Of a DNA stretch of 64,000 nt, positions 35,099 to 45,500 are shown piece by piece. This stretch comes from Arachidicoccus sp. BS20 (GTDB lineage Bacteria; Bacteroidota; Bacteroidia; Chitinophagales; Chitinophagaceae): contig NZ_CP015971.1 in assembly GCF_001659705.1 (NCBI RefSeq), positions 1,550,001 through 1,614,000 of the forward strand, read 5' to 3'. A program made the position numbers and the translations under genes. Position 1 is the stretch's first letter, and the number at the start of each line of letters is the position of its first letter. A model generated the notes under the pieces. That model ran no database searches, was not told the DNA's origin, and saw only the letters and a list, made by a program, of their open reading frames with translations.

Positions 35099-36691
35099 TT
35101 ATTTCTTCAAAATAATTGTTGTAATTGAACGAGGGAAAAGCATTAGCTGTTCATTAAAATCCTTTCCCGTAAAAGGCGACATATCGTGCGTTTTATCGGT
35201 AACAAAGTAATTAAATTTTTCCTTGTATTCTTTTTTACGCAATCCTGTTAAGCGAATATTTTTTTCTTCTTCCGTGTAATTAATCAATACAATACTTGTT
35301 TGATTTTTGTTGGAAAAAGCAGCAACCATGATGTCTTGTGCATTGGCAATATCGCTTTTATTATCCAGAATTTTTGCATCAATGCGCCGCATGCCGGGAC
35401 GGACAAATCGGCTGTATTGCCCAAGTACCCACAGATTCTTGGTTGCCGTAGCTTCTCCATCGTGAAAAGTTGCATCTGCCGGATGCAGTGCTATCAGATT
35501 ATAACGTGTATCAAAGTCTGCATTGCCGGGTTCCCAACTGTTCCAGAATTGCCATGCCGCGGCGTTTCCATAAACTAAATCGTCATGAATAACCTTTGCC
35601 AGGAACAAGGCGCAATCAATCGAGGGAATACGTCCTTTTTTGCCTTCTTTATAATTATCGCCAAGCATGGAATATTCTGTTTCCCAATACTGCGTGTGGT
35701 ATTTGGTCGCAGAATCGCTAAGATTTTTCCGTACGGCAATTCGGAAAGAATCGTTACCGTCAGTAAAATAACTGTGTCCTCCAATGATATTCAGCACGTG
35801 CGGTAAATTATTGATGCGATTGGATGATTGTGGGTTGTACAATGTTTGCAATTGGTGCGAAGCTGTGCCGCCTTTATCGGCGTACAAATATTCCAAATGT
35901 CCCGCTTCGGGCAGTATTATTTGTGTTGAATTTCCATGCTCTTGCAAACTATTGTTAAGCGTTTTTACAACATGTGCAATTTCTTCATTGCTCCAGGGAC
36001 TTCCTTCCTGGTTATTGTTGTACCAATCCCATTGCGGTTCGTTCACGGGACTGATATAATCAAAGTGTATTTTTTCTTTATCGAAATGTTGCAATACCTG
36101 TTGGAGAAAATCAGCGTACGCCGTGTATTTATCATCGCGAAGGTTGCTGTGATAATCTTTGACTGTTTTATAGCCGAGACCATTTTTTGTCATGGAAACC
36201 GGTGGCGTGTTGGAAAAGGCAATCAGCTTTTCCACACCGTATTTTTTTGCTTCGCGCACAAACCAGAGATAGCCTGATTGCTTGTTCCAATCGTACGTTC
36301 CATCGGCGTTTAAAAAACATTCAACCCGTCTTCTAAAATCTTTAATACGGCTGCTGTCTCCCAGTTCCGTAGTGCCGCCGCCGATGTTGAAACGAAAGCT
36401 TGACAAGCCTATTCCTTTTGGCTGCCCGTTTTTATCAAAACCTTTACTGAACAGCCATTCCGCTAACTGATTGCGAATTTCGGGATGCCAATACCTGCCG
36501 ATAAATTCCGAGAACCACGCGCCCGATGAACCAATGTTATCAATGGTTTGGTAGGTAGTGTCTTCAGATATTTGAATTGTACAAGAGACCGGAGGTTGTG
36601 CATGCGTTTGCAATTGCATCACAAATAAAACAGCCATTAAGAAACACTTAATCAAATAATAAAACCACTTAGAAATGATTTTCCTATACAT
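35099..36691 (-). CDS. Glycoside hydrolase family 30
   Basis: A (beta/alpha)8 glycosidase with beta-sandwich side domain, 530 residues, signal peptide cleaved near THAQ. The start is DTTYQTIDNIGSSGAWFSE, then GLSSFRFNIGGG, FSNTPPVSMTKNG, and the clan A acid/base Glu218 (ISPVNEPQWDW) with nucleophile Glu339 (YWETEYSML). The C-terminal VAAFSNKNQTSIVLINYTEEEKNI strand set is the usual side domain. GH30 contains endo-beta-1,6-galactanases, xylanases and glucanases; together with GH2 and GH43 a beta-1,6-galactan is a plausible target, not a proven one. The subfamily is undecided. It follows the HExxH lipoprotein gene by 15 bp. Confidence 0.86.
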   Translation of the reverse strand: MYRKIISKWFYYLIKCFLMAVLFVMQLQTHAQPPVSCTIQISEDTTYQTIDNIGSSGAWFSEFIGRYWHPEIRNQLAEWLFSKGFDKNGQPKGIGLSSFRFNIGGGTTELGDSSRIKDFRRRVECFLNADGTYDWNKQSGYLWFVREAKKYGVEKLIAFSNTPPVSMTKNGLGYKTVKDYHSNLRDDKYTAYADFLQQVLQHFDKEKIHFDYISPVNEPQWDWYNNNQEGSPWSNEEIAHVVKTLNNSLQEHGNSTQIILPEAGHLEYLYADKGGTASHQLQTLYNPQSSNRINNLPHVLNIIGGHSYFTDGNDSFRIAVRKNLSDSATKYHTQYWETEYSMLGDNYKEGKKGRIPSIDCALFLAKVIHDDLVYGNAAAWQFWNSWEPGNADFDTRYNLIALHPADATFHDGEATATKNLWVLGQYSRFVRPGMRRIDAKILDNKSDIANAQDIMVAAFSNKNQTSIVLINYTEEEKNIRLTGLRKKEYKEKFNYFVTDKTHDMSPFTGKDFNEQLMLFPRSITTIILKK

Positions 36692-36706
36692 AATTTACAA
36701 ATTTAA

Positions 36707-37975
36707 TTAAGGAGCTTCATAAGTTCCAGCATTAGACAATCCATCTTTACGAAATGATTCTACAATTAAAGCACTATATACATAATCCCAACTCGAAGTT
36801 ACCTCTGAATTTTGATTCAAACCATAGGGCCAGAAATGTTGAGAATCTCCATTCAAAACAGCAGTAGAATCCCCTGTAATGAGACGAATCATTTCCTGAC
36901 CATTTTTACCTGTATAAATACCATTTTGAATCATGGTCGTCCACCATGATGTTGTACCATTACCTATACCATGATTCATTTCATGTTCCATGGTAGCTAT
37001 CGTCCAGTACGACGAAGATGTACCTACACGAATCCATCCTTCATTATTATCATCCGCAGTGGGCGTTCCTGGAGAGTAATTGATGGTATACGTTTTTGTA
37101 GCAGATGTATAATGGCTGAGATACCACGCGGCACTGTCTGCCGCTATTTTTATTTGTTTCCAAAACGTAGCCTCATCTCCTGTCGGGTTATCCGGCTTGT
37201 TATATACTACTTGAATGTCGGATGGACGAATAGTTTTAAATGAATCAACATAACCATAGTTTATTCCGGCTTTATCAACAGTATAGGGTCTTACATAATA
37301 CCATGTGGCAGGAGTTAAATCATTTAAGGTAAGCCTGAATGTACCAATACCTATCCCCGACTTGTCTGTTACTTTATGCGTCATAGAACTTATATCAGAA
37401 GAAGTTCCATATACCATTCCTCTTTCGGAGATATCAATTCCTCTGTCTGCAACAATCTGTATATCAAGACTTGCAGTAGTATTTCCTACAATAAATATTG
37501 GCTTCTTATTATACGTTGCATTCTGTAAGGTAAGCGCCGTAAATGATAGACGACTGCTTACGCCTGTTGTTTCAAAATTAGTAGCATAAACTTTTACATA
37601 ATATGTTTCTTCAAAATCGAGACCGGTAAGCTGGCAAATAAATCTTCCATCTCCATATGCACTGGAAGCCTCAACAGAATCCGGCTGACTAAATAAAGAA
37701 TCTTTGCTGAATATAACACCACGCGCAACGACATTTGAACTTCCTTTACCACTGACATGACCTGCAATATATGCCCCTGTGGAAGTGATATTATATACAC
37801 TGTCTATGATAACAGACGGCGGAACAGGGCTAACAACATTAGACGCGCCTCCTTCATTGCCGTTATTGGTTGAAGACATTGTTTTCTGTTTACTACAACG
37901 TCCAAAAAGCGTTGTAGTAAACAAAATGTAAACCAAAATAGAATATGGGCGATATAGTATTTTACGGGTAATCAT
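36707..37975 (-). CDS. Lipoprotein with two Fn3-like repeats and an HExxH metallopeptidase-like domain
   Basis: A 422-residue protein in the SusE/F-type position of the operon. After a signal segment with a possible lipobox (LFGRC, Cys27; the Arg before Cys is unusual) come two Fn3-like repeats (about 52-150 and 150-248: GAYIAGHVSGKGS...YVKVYATNFET; PATWYYVRPYTVDKAGINYGYVDSF). The C-terminal domain (about 255-422) contains YTINYSPGTPTADDNNEGWIRVG, the zinc-type motif His331-Glu332-x-x-His335 (MEHEMNHGIG) and a DSQHFWPYGLNQNSEV signature. That signature occurs in otherwise uncharacterised secreted proteins, some of which carry lectin domains. Function unknown; a glycoprotein- or glycan-associated peptidase, or a binding protein derived from one, are both possible. 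Confidence 0.7.
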   Translation of the reverse strand: MITRKILYRPYSILVYILFTTTLFGRCSKQKTMSSTNNGNEGGASNVVSPVPPSVIIDSVYNITSTGAYIAGHVSGKGSSNVVARGVIFSKDSLFSQPDSVEASSAYGDGRFICQLTGLDFEETYYVKVYATNFETTGVSSRLSFTALTLQNATYNKKPIFIVGNTTASLDIQIVADRGIDISERGMVYGTSSDISSMTHKVTDKSGIGIGTFRLTLNDLTPATWYYVRPYTVDKAGINYGYVDSFKTIRPSDIQVVYNKPDNPTGDEATFWKQIKIAADSAAWYLSHYTSATKTYTINYSPGTPTADDNNEGWIRVGTSSSYWTIATMEHEMNHGIGNGTTSWWTTMIQNGIYTGKNGQEMIRLITGDSTAVLNGDSQHFWPYGLNQNSEVTSSWDYVYSALIVESFRKDGLSNAGTYEAP

Positions 37976-38004
37976 ATTTATTCCTTTTATTCGTTGTATC
38001 GACT

Positions 38005-39252
38005 TTATTTTTTTTCTATATAGTACTGCAACTTTACTGATGTTATTTTGTAGTATGAACCTGTATTAGGCATAGTAGATACAAAGCCGACTGTTATATT
38101 TGAAGAAGGTTCTGTTACGTTAAAATCTACATTTACAGTTGCTCCTTCCGCCGACGCTGAAAAATTAAAATACCCTGTAGCAGAGTTCAAATCTGTAATA
38201 TCCGGTAATGAGTCCCCTTTGTTCACAACCAAATATTTGTCTCCGGCAGTACCAAGAACATCAATCAAAGCACTAAATCTCCATTGACCTGCATAAGGCA
38301 ATACAATAGTTTGATATATTTTCCCGTTTGTTACTCCGGGTAATCCCCAACCGCCTTCCATAGACAATACGCCCCCTTCGCTTCTTAATTCATATCCGCC
38401 ATACCCGCTTGCATTTTTTACGGCATCGTTTGTTGTCCAGTCGGCAAGTATCCCCCACCTGCTGCCATCCCATGAACTGTACTGAAATGAATTACCTGCA
38501 TTTTTGACATAGGACGACGTTACATCGACCCAGGTAGAACCAGAGACCGGTTGATATGTTTCAAAATCGGTAGTAAGTGTATCTATACACAACGTATCCG
38601 GAACATAAAGTGTACGATATGACACTTCGCTTCCGTATTGATGATTGTTCAATACAGTATCACTTGTACTTACGGGAACGAACATAGTAAGACTGTCTCC
38701 TTCATTAGATAAATAATGGATTTCAGTAGTAAATGCTCCTGTAGAATTATCAATATTAGCAAAAGACAGTTCCGTATTCAAATCCGTATTTAATGCAGAA
38801 CTCGCAATAGTTCTGTTTACTAAAGATTGCACATACACGTCTCCATAAACTTTACCTGTTTTGAATACACCGATTGAGGCATTTCTATTTTTATCATAAT
38901 CAACTATTTCAAACGAATGTGTGCCTTCGGATAACCCTGTTATATAAGTTCTTAACGTATCTACCCCATCTGTTCTGGTTACAGGTATAACTACAGAATC
39001 AGCTCTGTTGTCCCAATAAATGGTACAGGAAGTAATTTTGGGGTCGGATGAGAACAATCCGTAAACCAACACCCTGTTATGCCCGCTGTAAATTATAGCC
39101 GTATCAATTTTACCGGTATATGAAATTTCTCCGCCGGCAGCATATTTTTTATAAGCATCCATCTTACTACAGGAAAACAGCAGAAACAAACAGATAGAAC
39201 TACAAAAAAAAATTATCGATTTTATGTTTGACTTTATATACATAATTTGCAA
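38005..39252 (-). CDS. Surface glycan-binding-type lipoprotein, DUF4998 + DUF5013-like
   Basis: A 415-residue lipoprotein (lipobox LLFSC, near residue 29) with an N-terminal DUF4998-like part (YAAGGEISYTGKIDTAIIYSGHNRVLVYGLFSSDPKITSCTIYWDNRADS...) and a C-terminal DUF5013-like domain (VDVTSSYVKNAGNSFQYSSWDGSRWGILADWTTNDAVKNA...GYGGYELR). Both occur in proteins encoded beside SusCD pairs and are thought to bind glycan at the cell surface. The reading frame allows two starts; MYIKSN a few codons in is also reasonable. It lies 21 bp after the DUF4959/DUF5000 gene. Confidence 0.78.
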   Translation of the reverse strand: MQIMYIKSNIKSIIFFCSSICLFLLFSCSKMDAYKKYAAGGEISYTGKIDTAIIYSGHNRVLVYGLFSSDPKITSCTIYWDNRADSVVIPVTRTDGVDTLRTYITGLSEGTHSFEIVDYDKNRNASIGVFKTGKVYGDVYVQSLVNRTIASSALNTDLNTELSFANIDNSTGAFTTEIHYLSNEGDSLTMFVPVSTSDTVLNNHQYGSEVSYRTLYVPDTLCIDTLTTDFETYQPVSGSTWVDVTSSYVKNAGNSFQYSSWDGSRWGILADWTTNDAVKNASGYGGYELRSEGGVLSMEGGWGLPGVTNGKIYQTIVLPYAGQWRFSALIDVLGTAGDKYLVVNKGDSLPDITDLNSATGYFNFSASAEGATVNVDFNVTEPSSNITVGFVSTMPNTGSYYKITSVKLQYYIEKK

Positions 39253-39273
39253 TTTTATGAATGGTTATTTTTA

Positions 39274-40470
39274 TTAACGAGGGTCTCCATATACTTGTAT
39301 TTCGGCTAAAGACATATAACTTGACCCTGACCAGTTCTGAATACATTTAATTCTGATATATCTCATCTTCGGAACATCTACCGCAAAATCCCAGCTAAAT
39401 CCAGCGTATGCAGTTTCATAATCTTCATCCGTCCATGTTCCATAAGCACTGCCCGATGGCTTCACTTCCTGATAATGCCCAAGCAAAGTCCAGTTATTCC
39501 AACTTCCATCCAATGGGGGGTTCGGACTTCCCCACACTTCAAATATGTAAGGGTCTCCGCCATAATAATATCCTCTTCCTGTATTCAGGTACTCAGGATA
39601 ATCCCATATTACAATACGGCTTAACTGTGCAGTCTCTCCTAAATCGATTGTCCAATAATGGGGTGTCAACGTTGTTACAGGTCCGCTGATGCAGACGTAT
39701 GGCCAAGTTTGAATATCTCCGTCCCATAGATTAGAAATAGCTGTTGAAGACCATTGCACCCCGGCATCTCCCGGCAACGGATAAGATTTGTATCCAGATT
39801 TGGGAATTGTTGTTTCATACAATGGGGTTAAAGTACTAAATAATGTGTCTGTGTTATTTTGAAATTTATCTCTTACATAGAATGCAAACTTTTTAGGAAT
39901 AGTGTCCAAACCTCTGATAGCCTGATTTATGGAATCCGTTGAAGTATATACAGCCTGATAAGGATACCATTCTCCTAAAGAATCTGTAAGTACCTGAATG
40001 ACCACATTGCTTCTTGTTTTGTTGATTGCCTGTATCCTGATACCTGCAAAATCCGGAATAACGGATAATGACCTAAATACATTCCAAATAGGATTTTCTG
40101 CGGCTTTTACCGTTACGGTAACAGGGTTTGTGGAAGCGACTTCACTCTTGTTGACAGAATACAGACTAACGGCATGCTCTAAAGTATCTCCAAAACCCTC
40201 TAACGTCATTGTGTTAGAATAATAAGAAGACTTAACCACTTTTTCAGTTCCATTATTCAATGTGTATTTTGCTTCTACGTACAACAAATTTTCGTCGGAC
40301 GGGATTGTATAAGTCAATGTAACAGTTCCCGGTCCACTCGTAGCTTTTACATTTGAAACGGGTCCCGGTGCATTGCTGTCGGGCGTAAGCGGACCTATAA
40401 CATCTGCTTTGCATCCGGCAAATACTATCGGAAAAAGCATTATCCAAAAATAAATCAGTTTATGACGCAT
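39274..40470 (-). CDS. Surface glycan-binding-type lipoprotein, DUF4959 + DUF5126 + DUF5000-like
   Basis: A 398-residue lipoprotein (lipobox VFAGC, Cys20). The N-terminal DUF4959-like Fn3 region (GPVSNVKATSGPGTVTLTYTIPSDENLLYVEAKY) is followed by a DUF5126-like middle (NPIWNVFRSLSVIPDFAGIRIQAINKTRSNVVIQV...) and a DUF5000-like, discoidin-type C-terminus (DAGVQWSSTAISNLWDGDIQTWPYV, HYWTIDLGETAQLSRIVIWDYPEY, RYIRIKCIQNW). This architecture is found directly after SusD in many Bacteroidota glycan loci. It is 34 bp after susD here and probably helps capture the polysaccharide. Confidence 0.82.
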   Translation of the reverse strand: MRHKLIYFWIMLFPIVFAGCKADVIGPLTPDSNAPGPVSNVKATSGPGTVTLTYTIPSDENLLYVEAKYTLNNGTEKVVKSSYYSNTMTLEGFGDTLEHAVSLYSVNKSEVASTNPVTVTVKAAENPIWNVFRSLSVIPDFAGIRIQAINKTRSNVVIQVLTDSLGEWYPYQAVYTSTDSINQAIRGLDTIPKKFAFYVRDKFQNNTDTLFSTLTPLYETTIPKSGYKSYPLPGDAGVQWSSTAISNLWDGDIQTWPYVCISGPVTTLTPHYWTIDLGETAQLSRIVIWDYPEYLNTGRGYYYGGDPYIFEVWGSPNPPLDGSWNNWTLLGHYQEVKPSGSAYGTWTDEDYETAYAGFSWDFAVDVPKMRYIRIKCIQNWSGSSYMSLAEIQVYGDPR

Positions 40471-40504
40471 AATTAAATGTATTTAATCAGTTTTATAAGT
40501 TTTT

Positions 40505-42418
40505 TTACCAACCGGGATTTTGTACCAAATTTGAATTGACCAAAAGGTCATATTGTTTAATGGGCCACAAATAGTCTCTGGGCGATTGAAACTCCTGGAC
40601 ATACAATGTCCGTTTTTGATAATAATCTTCTGCATCGCCTTCATTAACAGTCCAGCCCTGCACCGGCGCATTTAATGCATCTGCTGCATCTTTCCATCTT
40701 CTCAAGTCCCAAAAGCGGCTACCTTCAAACGCTAATTCGATACCCCTCTCTTGTTTTATAATATTTCTTAGTCCAGCTTGAGTTTGATACTCCGTGGGAT
40801 TTTTAGAATACTTTGTCCAAGCATCTTGTATGGAAGGAATACCTGCTCTTTCTCTTATTTTGTTTAGATAAGTATAAACTTCATCTGACGGACCGGAAGA
40901 CTCATTGAGGGCTTCTGCATACAGAAGATACAAATCTGCCAATCTGATTTCATGCCATTCATAATTCCGGTATGTAACACCGGATTCCGTGAAAGATATA
41001 TTCCAGTCAACAAACTTTTTAATAAAATATCCCGTTGCATTGATACCGCCGCCAATATCGGAACCGCCGTATTGTGTAGATTTTGCCTGCAAAACATAGG
41101 TGCCGGAATCTGAAGCAGTAGGGCTGTTATACAAATACCAAACGCCGCCGTCAAAGCACATATCTGCATAAAAGCGAGGTTCTCTGTCAAAATTTAATCT
41201 CGCAGTAGTGTAGCCCGAGCTTATATCAAATCGTTCACTATCTACTGCGGTACGTAATGAATATTTATTGGAAAAATCGAGTGTTTTATCTTCTGAAATC
41301 GGCACTCCATTTTTGCTATAAAACATCTCTGCCATTTTCATCGTTGCGCTGAACATTCCGCGAAAATTTGTATTAGTTGCAAGGTCGGATGATACTCTCG
41401 CCATACAAGCCTGCTGTAAACTTGCAGTAAGACTATTGGAAAGCCCCCAAACTTCTTCATCATTCCATCTGTCACACACAGCCTGACGAATGCTCATCTC
41501 TGTCATGGTTTGTGATGAAAGATTAAACGCTGTTGTGGGGAAAGTATATAATTTAAGTCCTGCACTTTCCGCGGCATCTATCGCATCTTTACAAGCATCT
41601 GCGGCACGTTGCCATTTAGTTGCATCGGCAGATGCATCAAACAAATTTGTCCCGTCGCTGTTTTTAAAATTTGCATAATCGGGATTACCGTTAAATAAAG
41701 GACTGGCAGCAAGTACCAGCAGCTTAGCTTTTACTGCTTTGGCAATTACCGATGTAGCCCGACCAAGTTCTGTTGTTTGGTTGGAAATAATGGCAGGCAA
41801 CCCGGCAGCCGCAGTATCTAATAAATTGGCGATATAATTAACACAGGAATCAAACGTTTGCCTTTTTACTTTAACATCTTCCGGTTCTGCAGATACATCA
41901 ATATTTTTATCTGTAATCGGAATGGGTCCATACATTCTCAACAAAATATAATGGTAATATGCCTTTAGAAATTTTGCTTCTGCTATCCATCTTTTTCTTT
42001 CATCCAAGCCCAAATCCGGTACTTTGGACAAATCGGATATGTTGTCTAAGAATATATTGCAGTTTCTTATGGCTCCAAACATATACTTGCCATAATAAGC
42101 GCCGTCCCACGTATTGACATAAGGGTCTGAAACGCTTTGATTTCCTCTGGCTATTTCCCATGAATAAATAGTGGCGTCGTATTCTCTGTATTCGGAAGGA
42201 AACCATATTTCATCAGCGCCTAAAAAGCCCACATTGTGCTCCGGGTTGCCGTCATCGGGGAGATAAGAATAACACGTTGCCAAATATTTTTCTGCTTCGC
42301 TGCGCAATGTAAAAGCGTCGTCTATCGTAGCTACATTATCAGGAACAACATCTAAATATTTTTTGCATGAACTTACCGTGAAGAGTAAGCCAAAAAGAAA
42401 AATATAATATCTTTTCAT
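40505..42418 (-). CDS. SusD/RagB-family nutrient-binding lipoprotein (second pair)
   Basis: A long SusD-like lipoprotein of 637 residues, lipobox TVSSC (Cys18). The typical blocks are CKKYLDVVPDNVATIDDAFTLRSEAEKYLATCYSYLPD at the N-terminus, RWIAEAKFLKAYYHYILLRMYGPIPI, and C-terminal IRLADLYLLYAEALNE, YLNKIRERAGIP, IIKQERGIELAFEGSRFWDLRRW and the final SNLVQNPGW. It is the partner of the SusC encoded 112 bp upstream. The greater length than usual (about 530) comes from extra loops in the middle that may shape the binding site. Confidence 0.95.
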   Translation of the reverse strand: MKRYYIFLFGLLFTVSSCKKYLDVVPDNVATIDDAFTLRSEAEKYLATCYSYLPDDGNPEHNVGFLGADEIWFPSEYREYDATIYSWEIARGNQSVSDPYVNTWDGAYYGKYMFGAIRNCNIFLDNISDLSKVPDLGLDERKRWIAEAKFLKAYYHYILLRMYGPIPITDKNIDVSAEPEDVKVKRQTFDSCVNYIANLLDTAAAGLPAIISNQTTELGRATSVIAKAVKAKLLVLAASPLFNGNPDYANFKNSDGTNLFDASADATKWQRAADACKDAIDAAESAGLKLYTFPTTAFNLSSQTMTEMSIRQAVCDRWNDEEVWGLSNSLTASLQQACMARVSSDLATNTNFRGMFSATMKMAEMFYSKNGVPISEDKTLDFSNKYSLRTAVDSERFDISSGYTTARLNFDREPRFYADMCFDGGVWYLYNSPTASDSGTYVLQAKSTQYGGSDIGGGINATGYFIKKFVDWNISFTESGVTYRNYEWHEIRLADLYLLYAEALNESSGPSDEVYTYLNKIRERAGIPSIQDAWTKYSKNPTEYQTQAGLRNIIKQERGIELAFEGSRFWDLRRWKDAADALNAPVQGWTVNEGDAEDYYQKRTLYVQEFQSPRDYLWPIKQYDLLVNSNLVQNPGW

Positions 42419-42530
42419 CTGTTTAATTTTTAATTTTTTAATTGTCAGATGGAATTCGCCAAATAATTATTGCTTTGAAAACGCAAAATTCTTATGGCTC
42501 ATCTCATAATTGCTTTTATTTTATTGTTGG

Positions 42531-45500
42531 TTACAGACCAAAGTTGAACCCTATGTTAAATACTCTTTGCAATGGATACCCAAGCCCGTTGCCTCCCATT
42601 TCCGGGTCCCACATTTTAAACTTACTCAGCAAGAACAGATTGGAACCATTGACATAAATCCGTCCGTTATTAAAGCCCATTTTTGTTAATAACTTAGATG
42701 GTAAGGTATATCCAAATTCAGCTGTTTTAAGCCTTAGAAATGCGCCATTACGCATCCACCATGTGGATGTCTGATTATTATTATCTACAAAATAACTGCT
42801 CAATCTGGGCCAGAAAGCATATACATTTTGGTTATCTTCACTCCAGTGGCTATCGGCTACCGCTTTCAGCAATTCATTTTGCGAACTGCCGTTAAGAACA
42901 AACGGCGAAATATTTTGTGGGTTTATCCAGAATGAGGTGCGACCTACACCCTCAAAGAATACACTAAAATCAAAGTTTTTATAGCCAAGAGAAAACCCAA
43001 ACCCATAGTTGATTTCAGGCGTGGTAGGATAGCCGATAGGCACAATGTCATTGGTAGTAATTTGCCCGTCGCCGTCAATATCCCGATACTTAATATCACC
43101 GCCCATATATTCGCCAAAGGTTTGTTTAGGAGAGTTTGCAACTTCATTGTCATCTACAAAAAGCCGTTCAGCTATATATCCGTATGTTTGAGATGTCGAA
43201 TTTCCTACATGCGATAAGTAAGCAAGGTTTTGTGAGCCATAATCCGGCTCGTCATACACAGTAATCTTACTTGTGGCATAAGTAAAATTGGCTCGAGATT
43301 GAATCCACCACGAGTTAGAAATTGTTTTATTATACTGTAGCGAAGCGTCTATACCTTTTGAATTTGCCTTGCCCACATTTGCCGAAACGCCTGCTTCTAA
43401 TCCCATTGTGGACGGAATATAGGAACGCGCCATTAAAATATTGCTTCTGTTGTAGTTATAAGCATCTACAGTAATATTCAAATCTTTAAATAGGGTTGCA
43501 TCCAAGCCCAAATCTGCCTGCTTGGACTTTTCCCAGGTAATCTGGTCATTAGCATATCTCGATATGGAAATTCCATTAACCGTATATCCATAATCAGTAC
43601 CAAAGGTTGACGCATAATTTCCGTCATCCATATTCACATTCGACATATAAAAAAACCTGTCGGTAGAAGTATTCCCTATCTGGTCGTTTCCCACTATACC
43701 ATAAGTCCCTCTTAGTTTCAAGTTAGAGATAATATCATTGCCTTTTAAGAATTTTTCATTGGAGATATTCCATGCAAATCCTATGGAAGGGAAGAAACCG
43801 AATCTGTTGACTGCTGCAAACTTTTCTGAGCCATTATACCCGAAATCAAACTCAAGCAAATAACGTCTGTCGTAAGTGTAGCTCGCTCTTCCCGAAACGC
43901 CCAAATTCCTCTGTGGCAAAGATGCTTCCAATGTGCCGGCATTACCCGTATTATAATTTCGCATAGTGCCTATAACCATTCCCGAGACATTATGCACGTT
44001 ATTGAAAGTATGATTATAATTTACAGAGGCTTGCGCGTAAAATGTTGAGTTTACAATTTTATTTCCTTCTGAATAATCAAGATATTCCGTTCCTGTTGTC
44101 CCTACGGAACCAATACCTCCTCCGTTTAATACTAAAAGCTGATCAATGGTCTTCCCGTCTAATGTTGAAGGTGTATAATAAAAAGGATTATACTGCCTGG
44201 TAACGTCAAAATATCCATAACGTTCAACATAACTCATTGCATTAAAATTCAATCCGGGTAATATCCAATTTAAATCCTGTTTTAAGTCTATCTGCGCTTG
44301 TACAGTAGACGAGTGGTATTCAGAATGTCCTTTTACCATATCCGCAAATGGATTCTGGTACAGAGAAGAAGTAGTTCCGGGAATAATTGCGTTTCCAAAC
44401 AACGGGTGGTGGATATAAGGCAAATAAGATGATGGATAAATGGCAGGAAACATTACAGGATTTGACCAGATAGCTTCATTAAAAATGGTTGTACCTCCAT
44501 TGGCAATGGTTCCATCGCTTTGTCTTGCACCTACCGGACCATTGTAATCGTCGAATTGTGCATATACCATTACTTGGGCATTAGTGGTTTTAGTCAATTT
44601 CAAGTTTACCTTTGAACGTACATTATAGTTTTTCAACTTAATATTATTGTTAAACCCATTTAATTTTTCCTGCTTCAAAATCCCGTTATCTATATTATAT
44701 GTTCCGGACAAATAATACTTCGCTTTATCAGCGCCACCGGAAACATTCATATTATATCTTTGGTTCATGGTATAATCGCTAATCAATTGGTCTATCCAGT
44801 TATTACTTGGATATAATAAAGGATTGTCTCCGGCTTTTGTATGGTCTATTTTTACCTGAGAATAAGGCAGTTGAGCCAATGGGTCTCTTGTTGTAGCCGC
44901 TTCATTTGCCAGCTCCATGTAGGTAATATTATCTGCGAATTTAAAATTCTCGGTATTTGTAGATATTGAATTTTCGACCCTGCCATTAAACTTAGTCTTA
45001 CCGGCTTCGCCTGTTTTTGTCGTTACCAACACCACACCGTTGGCGGCTCTTGCTCCGTAAACAGCAGTAGAAGATGCATCTTTCAATACAGAAAAACCTT
45101 CAATATCATCCGGCTGTAACCTTGCCAAATCGTTGGTGGAAGATTCTATACCGTCAATCATAATAAGCGGGTCCACTTTTCCCGAACCGAACGAGCCTAA
45201 TCCCCGGATAAAGAATGAAGCATTGTCACTGCCCGGTTCTCCGCTTCGCTGAAATGCAATCATACCTGCAACCCTCCCGGCAAGCATTGTAGTAAGATTA
45301 CTTGTAGGTCCTTTTATCTCCTTAGGATTAACCGAAGTAATAGCTCCAACTATACTCTCTTTCTTCTGTTGACCATAACCCACCAGAACAACATCGTTCA
45401 GCGAATTATTCTCCGATGTAAGTATGACGTTTAAAACTGGATTGCCCGCAATAGGCTGCTCAAGTTTAGTATAACCAACAGATGAAAAAATAAGTATGCC

